From the NCBI GenBank assembly GCA_963669155.1, contig OZ022591.1, positions 18,337,385-18,401,384 of the forward strand: a DNA stretch of 64,000 bases. Direction: 5' to 3'. The stretch is from Arbacia lixula. Taxonomy: Eukaryota > Echinodermata > Echinoidea > Arbacioida > Arbaciidae. Made by a program: the position numbers and the translations under genes. The notes under the pieces were generated by a model, which saw nothing but the letters and a program-made list of their open reading frames with translations, made no database searches and was not told the origin of the DNA. Shown here piece by piece: positions 24,649 to 31,078 of the stretch; position 1 is the first letter of the stretch; each line of letters begins with the position of its first letter.

Positions 24649-27066
24649 CATGCATCTATATTCATTTATCTGAATATGCATGAAAACCCTTCATTTATGT
24701 TCTTGTATATTCCACGTTTATATGTGAAAAATAAATTCAAATTAATGGTGACTATTCAAGTCAATAAAATGTAAACAATTTTTATACTGTATATCAATAA
24801 TTTACTTCAGGGATCTCTAAGTTACCTTTTGAATAAAGTTGTACTTGAAAGCCCTGCGCAGTTATGGCCGAATCTGTGATGAACTCCATCCATGCCGTCT
24901 GATGTCTGGGTTTTACATGTTTTGGTGAAGTGTTTCCGGTGAAGGCGACCAAACGTGTCTCCATCAGATTGGCCTCATCTCCGTATCCGATATTTAGGAA
25001 GTCATAGCCAGCTTCCAAGTCAAACAAACCGAAATACATGCACACGCTCTCGCCTTCTCGCGCCCTCATCAACCAAGTGATGTGTAAATTGTTTTCGTAA
25101 TTGTTTGGAAACAACGGTGACATCTTCAATTGACTTTGGTTACTATATACCATGATGTGATACACACCATCTGTAATACAGAATATAACGTAGATGAATT
25201 CATTTTTTATTGAATTGAAAAACAGATGCCTGTAGATAAACACAAACAATATGATGTCCGATTAACTTGTCATAGCTCTTATGAACAATATGACGTGTAT
25301 TCCGAAGTCGCACAATGCTATATCATGAAAGCATTCGTCTCTACTAAAAGAATATATAAAGGTTTCCTTAAAAGAATTTGCATTAAAGATAATCAAACCA
25401 CTGCACTCGTGAAGAACTAATGGGAAATCACTCGTTGAAATATGGGCATCCGACCAAACTTTTGCCACTCCCTGTTTGTTTCTTTTGAACTCCTATTGTG
25501 CCACTGATGTATTTATGTACAAACACACAACTCCAATTCAGTTGTACTGGACATAAAAAGGGTTAAGCACTCTACCAATTCTAACGATTGTGTTTCGAAT
25601 GGCACTATAGGCATGCTAAATGCCTATGTGATACCATTTGGAAGCTGAAAATAGCTTTCTTGGGTGAACCACGTTGGGTCGGCACTACTCATCCGTTTTC
25701 CAGTATCGGATTTTTGTCCACACCGCTTGGTTTCTTCCTCATTCTTAATCAAAAAATGAAGTGGGATCTTTAAACTGCATCTGGCGTGGCACTTGTACAC
25801 ACCGTACCTTAATTTAAATTGTCTTGGAGGGAGGACGGAGGGTTGGGTGTGTGTGTGTGGGGGGGGGGGGGGGGGGTTGCCGGTACTCCACAACGCTGCC
25901 TCTTTCACAAGGATTCGTGTGGGACTCGAACTTTCGGCCTTTCCATACATACACGAACATGTATACTTTCTACCAACAATTGAGTACTGCTGCTCTATAT
26001 GCGATAATGAATATTGCATACATCATGATTGCTGTCGCTAAATGAATCAAATGAATTACGAAGTATGCATTAAGCGGAATCGCATAAACTCCTTATTTGA
26101 CATTGAAGCAAGTTTCCATTAGTAATGCACACACGTCTCAAAGGGCTAAAGTTTGCTTGGCTCACTAAGTTTTAACGTTCTGTTTTTCAGAGAACAAAAT
26201 GATAATTTGTAAAAGGCCAAAGAGAAATCTTTAGCAGACAAAAACATTGGAACATTCATTTTGAAAAAAGAGCGCAAAGAATATTTTTGCCAACAAAATG
26301 CAAAATAAAAATCACACGTAATTATATAGAAATTTAGAGGGGCTGAGGGCAGCGGGATCAGCTGCCGCCCCACCCGCCCCTCCCTCCCTCCTGCCAGCTC
26401 CCCCACAAAATAACGGCTTTGAAAGAAGTTTGCTTGCGTAACGACCATTTTTGTCGCACAACTGAAATGTTCTTATAACAATGTCTCTTCTGAAAAATAA
26501 ACGAGTATTGTGCTAACAAGTATCTCTGGGACAGGCGAAATGTCCCTCGTGACGGCAAAGTGCGGAAAATGTGGTTTTCTTTGAAGTGTTTTTTTTCGGA
26601 TCACTCAAGAGACATGCATCTACATCTTTCTTCAGACAGGAGTAAATTACCCATAACTTGTGTCACTGATCCACCCTAGTCTACATCGAGGTTCCTCTCC
26701 ACTTCTAGTGCAGAGAACTTCTTCACTTTACTAACCTCATGGATCGCACTCAATTATCTGACTCTTCTCTGATAAATTATGATTTAATTATAATCCAAAC
26801 ATACGTACCAGGTGTTCAAAAACTTTTTGCAATTTCCAGCTTGATTCAGGTAGCTTTTTTTTCAAAACCAAACAAGATTTGAAAAAAGAGGGCGTATTTA
26901 AGCCGTTTTAGATGTGCCAATGAATAACAAAATCTACACCGCATGCCTTTCTCAAATGCAAATAATGATACGCCTACTTACCCGCAGTCGACACGCTGCA
27001 TCCTGAGAGCACAATTTGGATGAAGAATAGGAGAGAAAGGGCCGAGTTATGTTGGTGTGGTTCCAT
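1076..27066 (-). CDS. Gene A: secreted/extracellular CUB-discoidin-lectin-LDLa mosaic protein, 24 exons, 3' end outside window
   Basis: Reconstructed by joining 24 exons with GT-AG boundaries (one GA exception after exon 17) and compatible phases; about 1498 codons without a stop. Approximate residues: signal peptide 1-28; CUB 29-143; CUB 144-261; CUB-like 262-380; CUB 381-506; CUB 507-621; discoidin 622-762; discoidin 763-909; Cys-rich CUB-like 910-1031; four-Cys CUB 1032-1177; C-type lectin 1178-1333; linker 1334-1346; LDLa repeats 1347-1498. Domain borders fall at phase-1 introns, as expected of exon shuffling. The start is supported by an in-frame TAA six codons upstream and a G at -3 and +4. 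No transmembrane helix is seen, but the C-terminus is missing. By domain families the protein should act outside the cell, binding glycans, lipids or proteins. An innate recognition or adhesion role is inference. Gene B is its inverted paralogue. Confidence 0.85.
2176..2283 (-). CDS. Gene A exon 23: LDLa repeat 3
   Basis: 36 codons, phase 1 to 1: [20 protein letters not shown] then [16 protein letters not shown]. Complete LDLa module. The gene B counterpart is expected just past base 64000. Intron 23 (1190-2175) contains a G-run at about 1265-1289. Confidence 0.85.
2905..3012 (-). CDS. Gene A exon 22: LDLa repeat 2
   Basis: 36 codons, phase 1 to 1: [20 protein letters not shown] then [16 protein letters not shown]. 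Complete six-Cys LDLa module with SDEL. Donor G|GTAGGT. Intron 22 (2284-2904) has no gene; a stretch at 2575-2715 matches the same intron of gene B. Confidence 0.88.
3241..3366 (-). CDS. Gene A exon 21: LDLa repeat 1
   Basis: 42 codons, phase 1 to 1. Shows the LDL-receptor class A pattern [20 protein letters not shown] then [10 protein letters not shown], with six Cys and the acidic SDE calcium site. Acceptor TTGTAG. Intron 21 (3013-3240) is short and empty. Confidence 0.88.
3446..3535. repeat. CA-rich microsatellite
   Basis: Interrupted (CA)n in gene A intron 20; gene B has GT-rich DNA at 62812-62877 in the mirror position. Confidence 0.9.
3713..3825. mobile_element. MITE-like element, arm A copy
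   Basis: Terminal AAAAAGGAAATATGTAACC and GGTTGCATGTTTCCTTTTT are imperfect inverted repeats. A longer relative is at the mirror position in arm B, so it probably predates the duplication. Confidence 0.6.
4133..4171 (-). CDS. Gene A exon 20: 13-residue Pro/Thr linker
   Basis: A 39-nt exon, phase 1 to 1, [13 protein letters not shown], between the lectin domain and the LDLa repeats. Supported by clean AACAG acceptor and G|GTGAGT donor and by the same exon in gene B. Intron 20 (3367-4132) contains a CA microsatellite (3446-3535) and a MITE-like element at about 3713-3825. Confidence 0.75.
5170..5342 (-). CDS. Gene A exon 19: C-type lectin domain, part 3, QPD motif
   Basis: Phase 2 to 1, 173 nt. 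Contains [11 protein letters not shown], the QPD calcium/sugar motif associated with galactose-type ligands, followed by [20 protein letters not shown], the closing CTLD strands. WHD replaces the usual WND. Intron 19 (4172-5169) holds a CA-rich stretch near 4308-4375 and otherwise nothing. Confidence 0.88.
5966..6047 (-). CDS. Gene A exon 18: C-type lectin domain, part 2
   Basis: Phase 1 to 2, 82 nt: [18 protein letters not shown] then SYTAWSTSA. The FHWSDG and AW elements are core CTLD motifs. Acceptor TCATAG, donor GC|GTAAGA. Intron 18 (5343-5965) has no recognisable feature. Confidence 0.85.
6163..6320. repeat. Compound AAT / CA / GA microsatellite
   Basis: (AAT)n at 6163-6181, TATA-rich DNA, (CA)n at about 6225-6252 and (GA)n at about 6287-6320 in gene A intron 17. 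The mirror position in gene B (59995-60130) has GT, CT and TATA runs. Confidence 0.9.
7243..7455 (-). CDS. Gene A exon 17: C-type lectin domain, part 1, with GA donor
   Basis: 71 codons. Starts [19 protein letters not shown], then [20 protein letters not shown] and [17 protein letters not shown], the long-form CTLD N-terminal half. The coding junction to exon 18 requires a donor CTAG|GAAAGC: the intron starts GA, not GT. Reading through gives 50 further codons before a stop. Intron 17 (6048-7242) holds AAT, CA and GA microsatellites at 6163-6320. Confidence 0.82.
8232..8669 (-). CDS. Gene A exon 16: four-Cys CUB domain
   Basis: 146 codons, phase 1 to 1. Typical CUB with Cys at [22 protein letters not shown] and YCDSN, plus SPDYLTDYA and NGFMGEYQ. 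An open frame continues upstream past the acceptor CTGATAG, but it lacks domain features and is probably intron. Gene A has GCYCDS where gene B has GRYCDS, giving A an extra Cys. Intron 16 (7456-8231) is noncoding. Confidence 0.88.
9589..9781 (-). CDS. Gene A exon 15: Cys-rich CUB-like domain, second half
   Basis: Phase 0 to 1, 193 nt. Includes [18 protein letters not shown] and [13 protein letters not shown]. Acceptor CTTTAG, donor G|GTACAT. Very close to gene B. Intron 15 (8670-9588) is AT-rich noncoding DNA. Confidence 0.8.
10370..10432. repeat. CA microsatellite
   Basis: (CA)n with GC interruptions in gene A intron 14. Confidence 0.9.
10683..10855 (-). CDS. Gene A exon 14: Cys-rich CUB-like domain, first half
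   Basis: Phase 1 to 0, 173 nt. Starts [16 protein letters not shown] and includes [19 protein letters not shown]. Four Cys. Together with exon 15 it resembles a CUB sandwich, but the match is weak and it may be a lineage-specific domain. Intron 14 (9782-10682) contains a CA repeat (10370-10432), a G-rich run (10509-10538) and a partly repeated stretch at 9900-10260. Confidence 0.8.
11338..11479 (-). CDS. Gene A exon 13: discoidin domain 2, last part
   Basis: Phase 0 to 1, 142 nt. Ends [12 protein letters not shown], the closing motif of an F5/8C domain. By direct reading all 142 bases equal those of gene B exon 13, silent sites included. Intron 13 (10856-11337) gives the empty site for the large insertion seen in gene B intron 13. 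Confidence 0.88.
11990..12288 (-). CDS. Gene A exon 12: discoidin domain 2, first part
   Basis: 299 nt, phase 1 to 0. Contains [20 protein letters not shown] then [19 protein letters not shown] and [15 protein letters not shown]; a second F5/8C domain. An acidic Ser-rich loop ([13 protein letters not shown]) lies between the first strands. Nearly the same in gene B. Intron 12 (11480-11989) holds nothing recognisable. Confidence 0.88.
13136..13283 (-). CDS. Gene A exon 11: discoidin domain 1, part 3
   Basis: Phase 0 to 1. Starts [11 protein letters not shown] and ends [12 protein letters not shown], the terminal LR.E..GC motif of F5/8C domains, whose Cys pairs with the one in exon 9. Donor G|GTAAGT. 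Intron 11 (12289-13135) is noncoding, with a purine-rich stretch near 12900-12960. Confidence 0.88.
14240..14353 (-). CDS. Gene A exon 10: discoidin domain 1, part 2
   Basis: 38 codons, phase 0 to 0: [20 protein letters not shown] then [11 protein letters not shown]. This is the central strand pair (TGLLIQGG) of a discoidin domain. Donor taken as ATA|GTAGGT because exon 11 must start in phase 0; a GTAG|GTATTT donor four bases on is possible but would break frame. Intron 10 (13284-14239) has no gene. Confidence 0.85.
14769..14929 (-). CDS. Gene A exon 9: discoidin (F5/8C) domain 1, part 1
   Basis: Opens [20 protein letters not shown] then [16 protein letters not shown], the canonical start of an F5/8 type C domain (Cys, PLGME, D..I.ASS). 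Phase 1 to 0, donor AAG|GTGACA. Almost unchanged in gene B. Intron 9 (14354-14768) is noncoding and closely shared by both arms. Confidence 0.9.
16184..16528 (-). CDS. Gene A exon 8: CUB domain 5
   Basis: 115 codons, phase 1 to 1. Visible CUB elements: [33 protein letters not shown] and [11 protein letters not shown]. From NNLFIQ onward it is almost the same as gene B at both protein and silent level, but its first 20 residues differ at about eight sites. Intron 8 (14930-16183) shows only noncoding AT-rich sequence; most aligns with intron 8 of gene B, apart from 15000-15550. Confidence 0.88.
17819..17989 (-). CDS. Gene A exon 7: CUB domain 4, second half
   Basis: 57 codons from acceptor CAATCAG to donor A|GTAAGT, phase 1 to 1. 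Ends [13 protein letters not shown], the final CUB strand. The first 45 residues resemble gene B very little while the last dozen are nearly the same, and gene B is six codons shorter. Intron 7 (16529-17818) holds a CA repeat near 17731-17756; otherwise nothing recognisable. Confidence 0.8.
19081..19287 (-). CDS. Gene A exon 6: CUB domain 4, first half
   Basis: Strong CUB signature: [20 protein letters not shown], then WSITTPRGY and [10 protein letters not shown]. Phase 1 to 1, 69 codons, acceptor CTCAG. About 60 percent like gene B by eye. Intron 6 (17990-19080) has no recognisable gene; it contains a GTT-rich trinucleotide stretch near 18595-18630. Confidence 0.85.
19685..20041 (-). CDS. 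Gene A exon 5: CUB-like domain 3
   Basis: 119 codons, phase 1 to 1, acceptor CTGTAG. Contains [18 protein letters not shown] near the start, [13 protein letters not shown] at the end and three Cys. The beta-rich pattern and position suggest a divergent CUB domain, but the family call is weaker than for other exons. About half the residues differ from gene B, which also has an 11-codon insertion. Intron 5 (19288-19684) holds imperfect ACT/GCT trinucleotide repeats at about 19470-19620 and a short GGA run near 19348. Confidence 0.75.
20283..20473 (-). CDS. Gene A exon 4: CUB domain 2, second half
   Basis: Reads [15 protein letters not shown] then [18 protein letters not shown]; phase 2 to 1, 191 nt. 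The YLGDG and GF...V elements are the usual second half of a CUB fold. About seven residue changes from gene B over 63. Intron 4 (20042-20282) is only 241 nt and includes a short CA run near 20140. Confidence 0.85.
21826..22004. mobile_element. 179-bp MITE with long terminal inverted repeats
   Basis: Ends GGGGTGTTTCACCAAG and CTTGGTGAAACACCCC; arms of about 75 bp are nearly perfect inverted copies around a short loop. Flanks resemble a CAGG duplication. In gene A intron 3 only. Confidence 0.8.
22250..23184 (+). repeat. Dispersed TGACC/(GGAC)n repeat, copy 2
   Basis: Fuller copy in gene A intron 3. The start region contains ATGCCTCCGCC and the end CTTGTGGCGGAGGCAT, an imperfect terminal inverted repeat, with GGAC repeats at about 23058-23138. 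No coding capacity. Not present in gene B intron 3. Confidence 0.85.
23218..23380 (-). CDS. Gene A exon 3: CUB domain 2, first half
   Basis: Starts [14 protein letters not shown] and ends FVILQTESG; phase 1 to 2, acceptor TGCAG, donor GG|GTAAAT. It contributes the first half of a CUB domain completed by exon 4. No Cys. It is one of the most divergent exons between the two genes. Intron 3 (20474-23217) holds a 179-bp MITE and a TGACC/(GGAC)n repeat, both missing from gene B; the part next to exon 4 is shared. Confidence 0.8.
23849..23895. repeat. AT microsatellite
   Basis: Uninterrupted (AT)n abutting the foldback at 23941-24619; a second (AT)n run lies at its other end. Confidence 0.95.
23941..24619. 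mobile_element. Nested foldback element
   Basis: Outer arms 23941-24132 and 24427-24619 are inverted copies; a second inverted pair lies inside at 24133-24178 and 24260-24305. Flanked on both sides by AT microsatellite (23849-23895 and about 24618-24642). No ORF. Gene A intron 2 only. Confidence 0.8.
24826..25170 (-). CDS. Gene A exon 2: CUB domain 1
   Basis: One-exon CUB domain, phase 1 to 1, 115 codons. Visible CUB features are [17 protein letters not shown], then [13 protein letters not shown] and a C-terminal GFQVQLYS strand. Only one Cys, so the usual CUB disulfides are absent. The central block matches gene B almost exactly while the first 16 residues differ strongly. Intron 2 (23381-24825) carries an AT microsatellite and a 680-bp foldback element absent from gene B. 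Confidence 0.85.
26982..27066 (-). CDS. Gene A exon 1: start codon and signal peptide
   Basis: Begins [13 protein letters not shown] and ends GCSVSTA; a short polar start then a hydrophobic core, typical of a secretory signal peptide. ATG at 27066 has G at -3 and +4 and an upstream in-frame stop. Donor is G|GTAAGT, phase 1. Intron 1 (25171-26981) has no gene; it holds a G-run near 25859 on the plus strand and a C-rich tract near 26365-26405, and parts align with intron 1 of gene B. Confidence 0.85.
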
Positions 27067-27369
27067 CTCCTCAGCATCGGGTTACCATGACTGCCACAAT
27101 GATGCCTGTAATTTGGCAAGATGTTCCGTGGAAGGGTCTTTATCTCCTCTTGATACAAAAACGTAAATTTATCAAATATGATTCATATGAAGCAGGTCCA
27201 TTAAACCAAAAAGAACTATAGAGTTCTCGATGTCTTGGTCGTTGCCCAATATACAGATTTCTACTCACGCACGACAAGTGAAAAATTACTTAATATTTCT
27301 TTCTTAGAACTTCTCGTAGGATTACCGAATGACCTTAGGTTATTGCTTCGTAAGGAATAATCAATCTGG

Positions 27370-27560
27370 AAACTGCGAAGCTGGACAGAGCAAACGTATA
27401 CTTAATACGAATAATGTGTCCCGATGTGATGGCAAAGTGCTTATGCCTTGTACAATCGCAGGCTGTTCATTGGTCAGATACTGCCAATCACGTGGGAAAC
27501 AAAATGCGCCTGCGCAGATAATCGCTGGCGGTGCACATAGCCAAGTTAAACATACAATGT
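27370..27560 (-). promoter_or_regulatory. Putative proximal promoter of gene A
   Basis: Lies 300-500 bp upstream of the gene A start and mirrors the block upstream of gene B. It holds an NRF1-like TGCGCAGGCGC (27506-27516 on the minus strand), an adjacent GATA-type ATTATCTG, an E-box CACGTG with CCAAT at about 27484-27494, and a second CCAAT near 27468-27477. No TATA box is evident. Motif function is inference. Confidence 0.5.
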
Positions 27561-28798
27561 CGTCGCCTCCGCGGCAATGTCTTTAGTGCAATAGTAACAA
27601 GATATTTGAAGGGAAATACTCCACCATTATGTCAAGAATGACATTTAGTCAAAGGAATTACATAAATGACTTACTTTTTATTTTTACTATCAATTTACAG
27701 TTTCATGTGTTTCTATGTTTGCTGACCAAATCAAAATATTCAAAATATTGGCAGGTAAATGAAATATGGATCTTAATAGCGGCGTAAATTGCATTAATAG
27801 CATTGTACTATCTTGTTTACATCTTAGCTGCAGCCTTCTCCTTTGACATTACTATCCATTTTTAGAATATTCTGATAAAACAGATATGTATTGCTCGAAT
27901 GCGGTCATAATACTTTGCAAATGTTTCAACCTGACATTTGTATTGGTAACAGTACTGCATCTTTTAGCACTACGAGACCTTGCTTTATGATGAAATGCAG
28001 CAGATACTTCAATTCCCCTTTTCTCATAGCTTGGCTTACAGGCTTTGGATCATTTCAAATCCAATTAGAAAATATACATTAGACTATCACTAGCCACATT
28101 ATCATTGCCTTTTTTTCAGTTTGTTGCAGTCAAAGAAAACAAAATTGAGAATGATTAGTATGTGGCGGCCAGACTTCCGTATGGAATAATTTGGTTTAGA
28201 AAAATGCCCAGCAGCCTGGAATCCAGGCTACATCTCGCAAGATATGATACATACTTGACATGCTGTAAACAGTGCTAGAGTCGTGCTGCCTCTCCCAACA
28301 TGTTTTGGCGTAAATTATTGCACCGTGTTGGATATGAAAGACATACAAACTAACCAACCACTTTCGCCTTTCATACATCAGTCAAATTGGTTGCTTTTAG
28401 CTCACGATTTTTTTTTTTTTTTTTTTTTACAGCGGATGCTATTTCCATTTATTGAAACGTGCCATTCCTGTCAAGTTCCCCCATCTCTCTCACTCTCCCT
28501 CTCCCTCGCTTGCTGTACTGTAATTCGTGTATTAGTCCCCTAGCTGAAGATCTTACAAAGAGCATGGCAGTACGCGCACTCATTACTTGTCTTTCGAGTG
28601 CACTTCTTAATGAATACAACCATCCCCCACCAGACGGAGCACATAAAAAAAAAGATGTTAACATCAACACACAATCACTAAAAGGTTTGGAAATATGATA
28701 AAAATACACGTCAACATAAATATATTTCATGAAAATCTATGCAATGAAGGAAGGAGAGGTTCCTACAAACAGAGACGTGTGAACAGCTATTCATCCCC

Positions 28799-28800
<2 letters not shown>

Positions 28801-28854
<54 letters not shown>

Positions 28855-28869
28855 GAGTGTGTGTGTGTG
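28801..28869. repeat. GT microsatellite
   Basis: Long (GT)n run with a short TATATATG interruption. Confidence 0.95.
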
Positions 28870-29042
28870 AAGGGAGGAGGGGGGGGGGCAGAAATTATAT
28901 GCAGATTAAACATTCACATGAAGGGAAATGTTACAAATAAACTGGTATGAATAAAAACATTTATCATAATCAAATATAAAGACGTAAATACCATATGAAA
29001 ACTCGTACAAAGCTGCGCTCTTAAAAAAATAAAAAATGTGTG

Positions 29043-29246
29043 CAAATTTCGTGGCGGATTTCTTAATGGAGCATATTTGACCAGACATGATCGACATAAT
29101 ATTGAATCAACACCACAGCTTTCGAGCCATTTGTAGGTTGTATACAAATTTCGTGGCGGATTTCTTAATGGAGCATATTTGACCACTCACGATAGACATT
29201 ATATTGAATCGACACCACAGCTTTCGAGCCATTTGTAGGTTGTATG
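29043..29246. repeat. 102-bp tandem duplication
   Basis: Two adjacent copies starting CAAATTTCGTGGCGGATTTC at 29043 and 29145 and ending TTTGTAGGTTGTAT, with a few mismatches. Not seen on the right side of the intergenic region. Confidence 0.85.
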
Positions 29247-30599
29247 CGTTATAATGATTGCACACAGGCCTCTCCATACTCCTCATGGAATACCACGAAT
29301 GACAGAACCATTTTCAATCTGGTGCAGAATTATGAATGCGTCTGGTAACTAAACAAACGATTTTATTTGTGTAGTAAACTCTAAATAAAGGAGTACGATA
29401 AACTTATATGCATTGCTTGCTGTTAAGGTGTGCGTGTGGATATTTGTAGATGTGCGTGCTTGACTGATTTGTGTGTATTTTCATATCTGCAGGGGGGAAG
29501 AGTGATGCTTAAACAACTCATCTTCTCCATTAACCAAAAGTGATTAGAGCGCCCACGCTGTTCGAAATTTATATACAAAGTTCATGTATTATTAAGTAGG
29601 GAGAAGTAGTAGTACAAACTTTGGGCATCGTGATACCATACAGAAATCATCTCAAATTGATAAGGTCGTAAAATTTAAATGTCATCCATTGGTTGACATT
29701 GTACATGAATACTTCGAAGAAAGACGTGCTTAGTCGACATCCTTCTTCTTACTTTGAGATGGGCGAGATGGGTGTGACAACACGGTCGTCATGGTGATGG
29801 CACGAGCACTTTAATAGACACTTGACACAACAGCGAGAGATGTAGGATTTGACACCTCTACAATATAATATGGTTAGAGAACATCGTGCCAAATGCTTTC
29901 TTTAAAGTCACAGCCCCATCATTTATAGGCGTGTGTTAGAACAATGTCCATCTTGAAAAACCATGAAGTGTGGTTGCGAGTTTAATGCTTTATTTTCCTT
30001 TATTGAAGATACTGCACTGATGTTACAGTATGGCACGATTGAGTTTAACATGTCTCAGGTGAGTCGTCGCTTTAATAAAGACAGGGTGTCACATTTGCCA
30101 AAGTCATGGAACTCGGGGAATCAGTAGTATCCCTAAACAATAAAATGTATGAAATCTCAGTCATAGCTTCACGAACATTGTAAAAAAAAGTTAAAAACTA
30201 TCCCTTATTACGTATGAAACTTACCGACCATGTCCCTGTAATACTCGCGATGCGGTTATTGCCCCCATTGAACGCGAGCACCGTGAAGGGGACCGATGCA
30301 GACCATAGCGCACAGCGGTGTCCGCTCTTTTAAGCTATAGGTTTCAGACGACACGCTCAAATTCTAAAGATCGCCATGATTTCGTTTGAGGTAAGTTTCC
30401 ATTTTTATCATTTGAAGGAAAGTTCCGATGCAGTGTCTTCTTCAATTCTTTTGTTGTTTTTACCATTTTTGATCTGCAAAAAGGACACATTGTGTTTAAT
30501 AACTTAATCAAGCTACTTGGTAAACATATTGAAGTGAGTGCAATCAAGTTAAAAGCCTGAGAGGGTAAAATGGCAGCCAACGTGCGGGCAGAGGCGAAT

Positions 30600-31078
30600 C
30601 ATTATACAAATATTGACTGCTATGAGGGGCACAGTTAAAATTATAAGCCCAAGATGATGTCAAAACCATGACTATGCCCGAAGCGAAGCTGAGGGCATAG
30701 TCATGGTTTTGACATCACCGAGGGCCTATGATTTTAACTGTGCCCCGAAAATTAAGCAGTCAATATTTGTTTTATAAACCGAATGTATAGATTCTTCTCA
30801 TCGATTGGTTGAAAGATTTCCTGAACTGGCAAGGCCTACAAGATAGCATGTAATAGGCATGTAAATCAACACTCATTGCGCGTACAGGGATTGCGCACAC
30901 ACGAGCGATATCGCGCGGTGTTGAGGTTGTCTTATTATTTTCCGGGCACAGTCGATTGCCATGCCCCGGGCACAGTTAATTTTGACGTCATCTTGTTAAA
31001 AACGGGGGCACAGCTATTTCGATGACTCTACTTTTAACCAATCAGATGAGAGGAATCTATGTATGAGGTTTATAATAT
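30600..31078. mobile_element. Nested hairpin/foldback in the central spacer
   Basis: An inner hairpin (about 30605-30680 against 30692-30774) centres on ACTATGCCCGAAGCGAAGCT. A second inverted pair links GATTCTTCTCATCGATTGG (about 30790) with CCAATCAGATGAGAGGAATC (about 31038). Sits close to the axis of the large inverted duplication. Confidence 0.7.

Noticed and set aside
27329..27586. 85-codon open frame upstream of gene A
   Set aside because: Overlaps the mirrored promoter block; no frame conservation on the right side and no domain.
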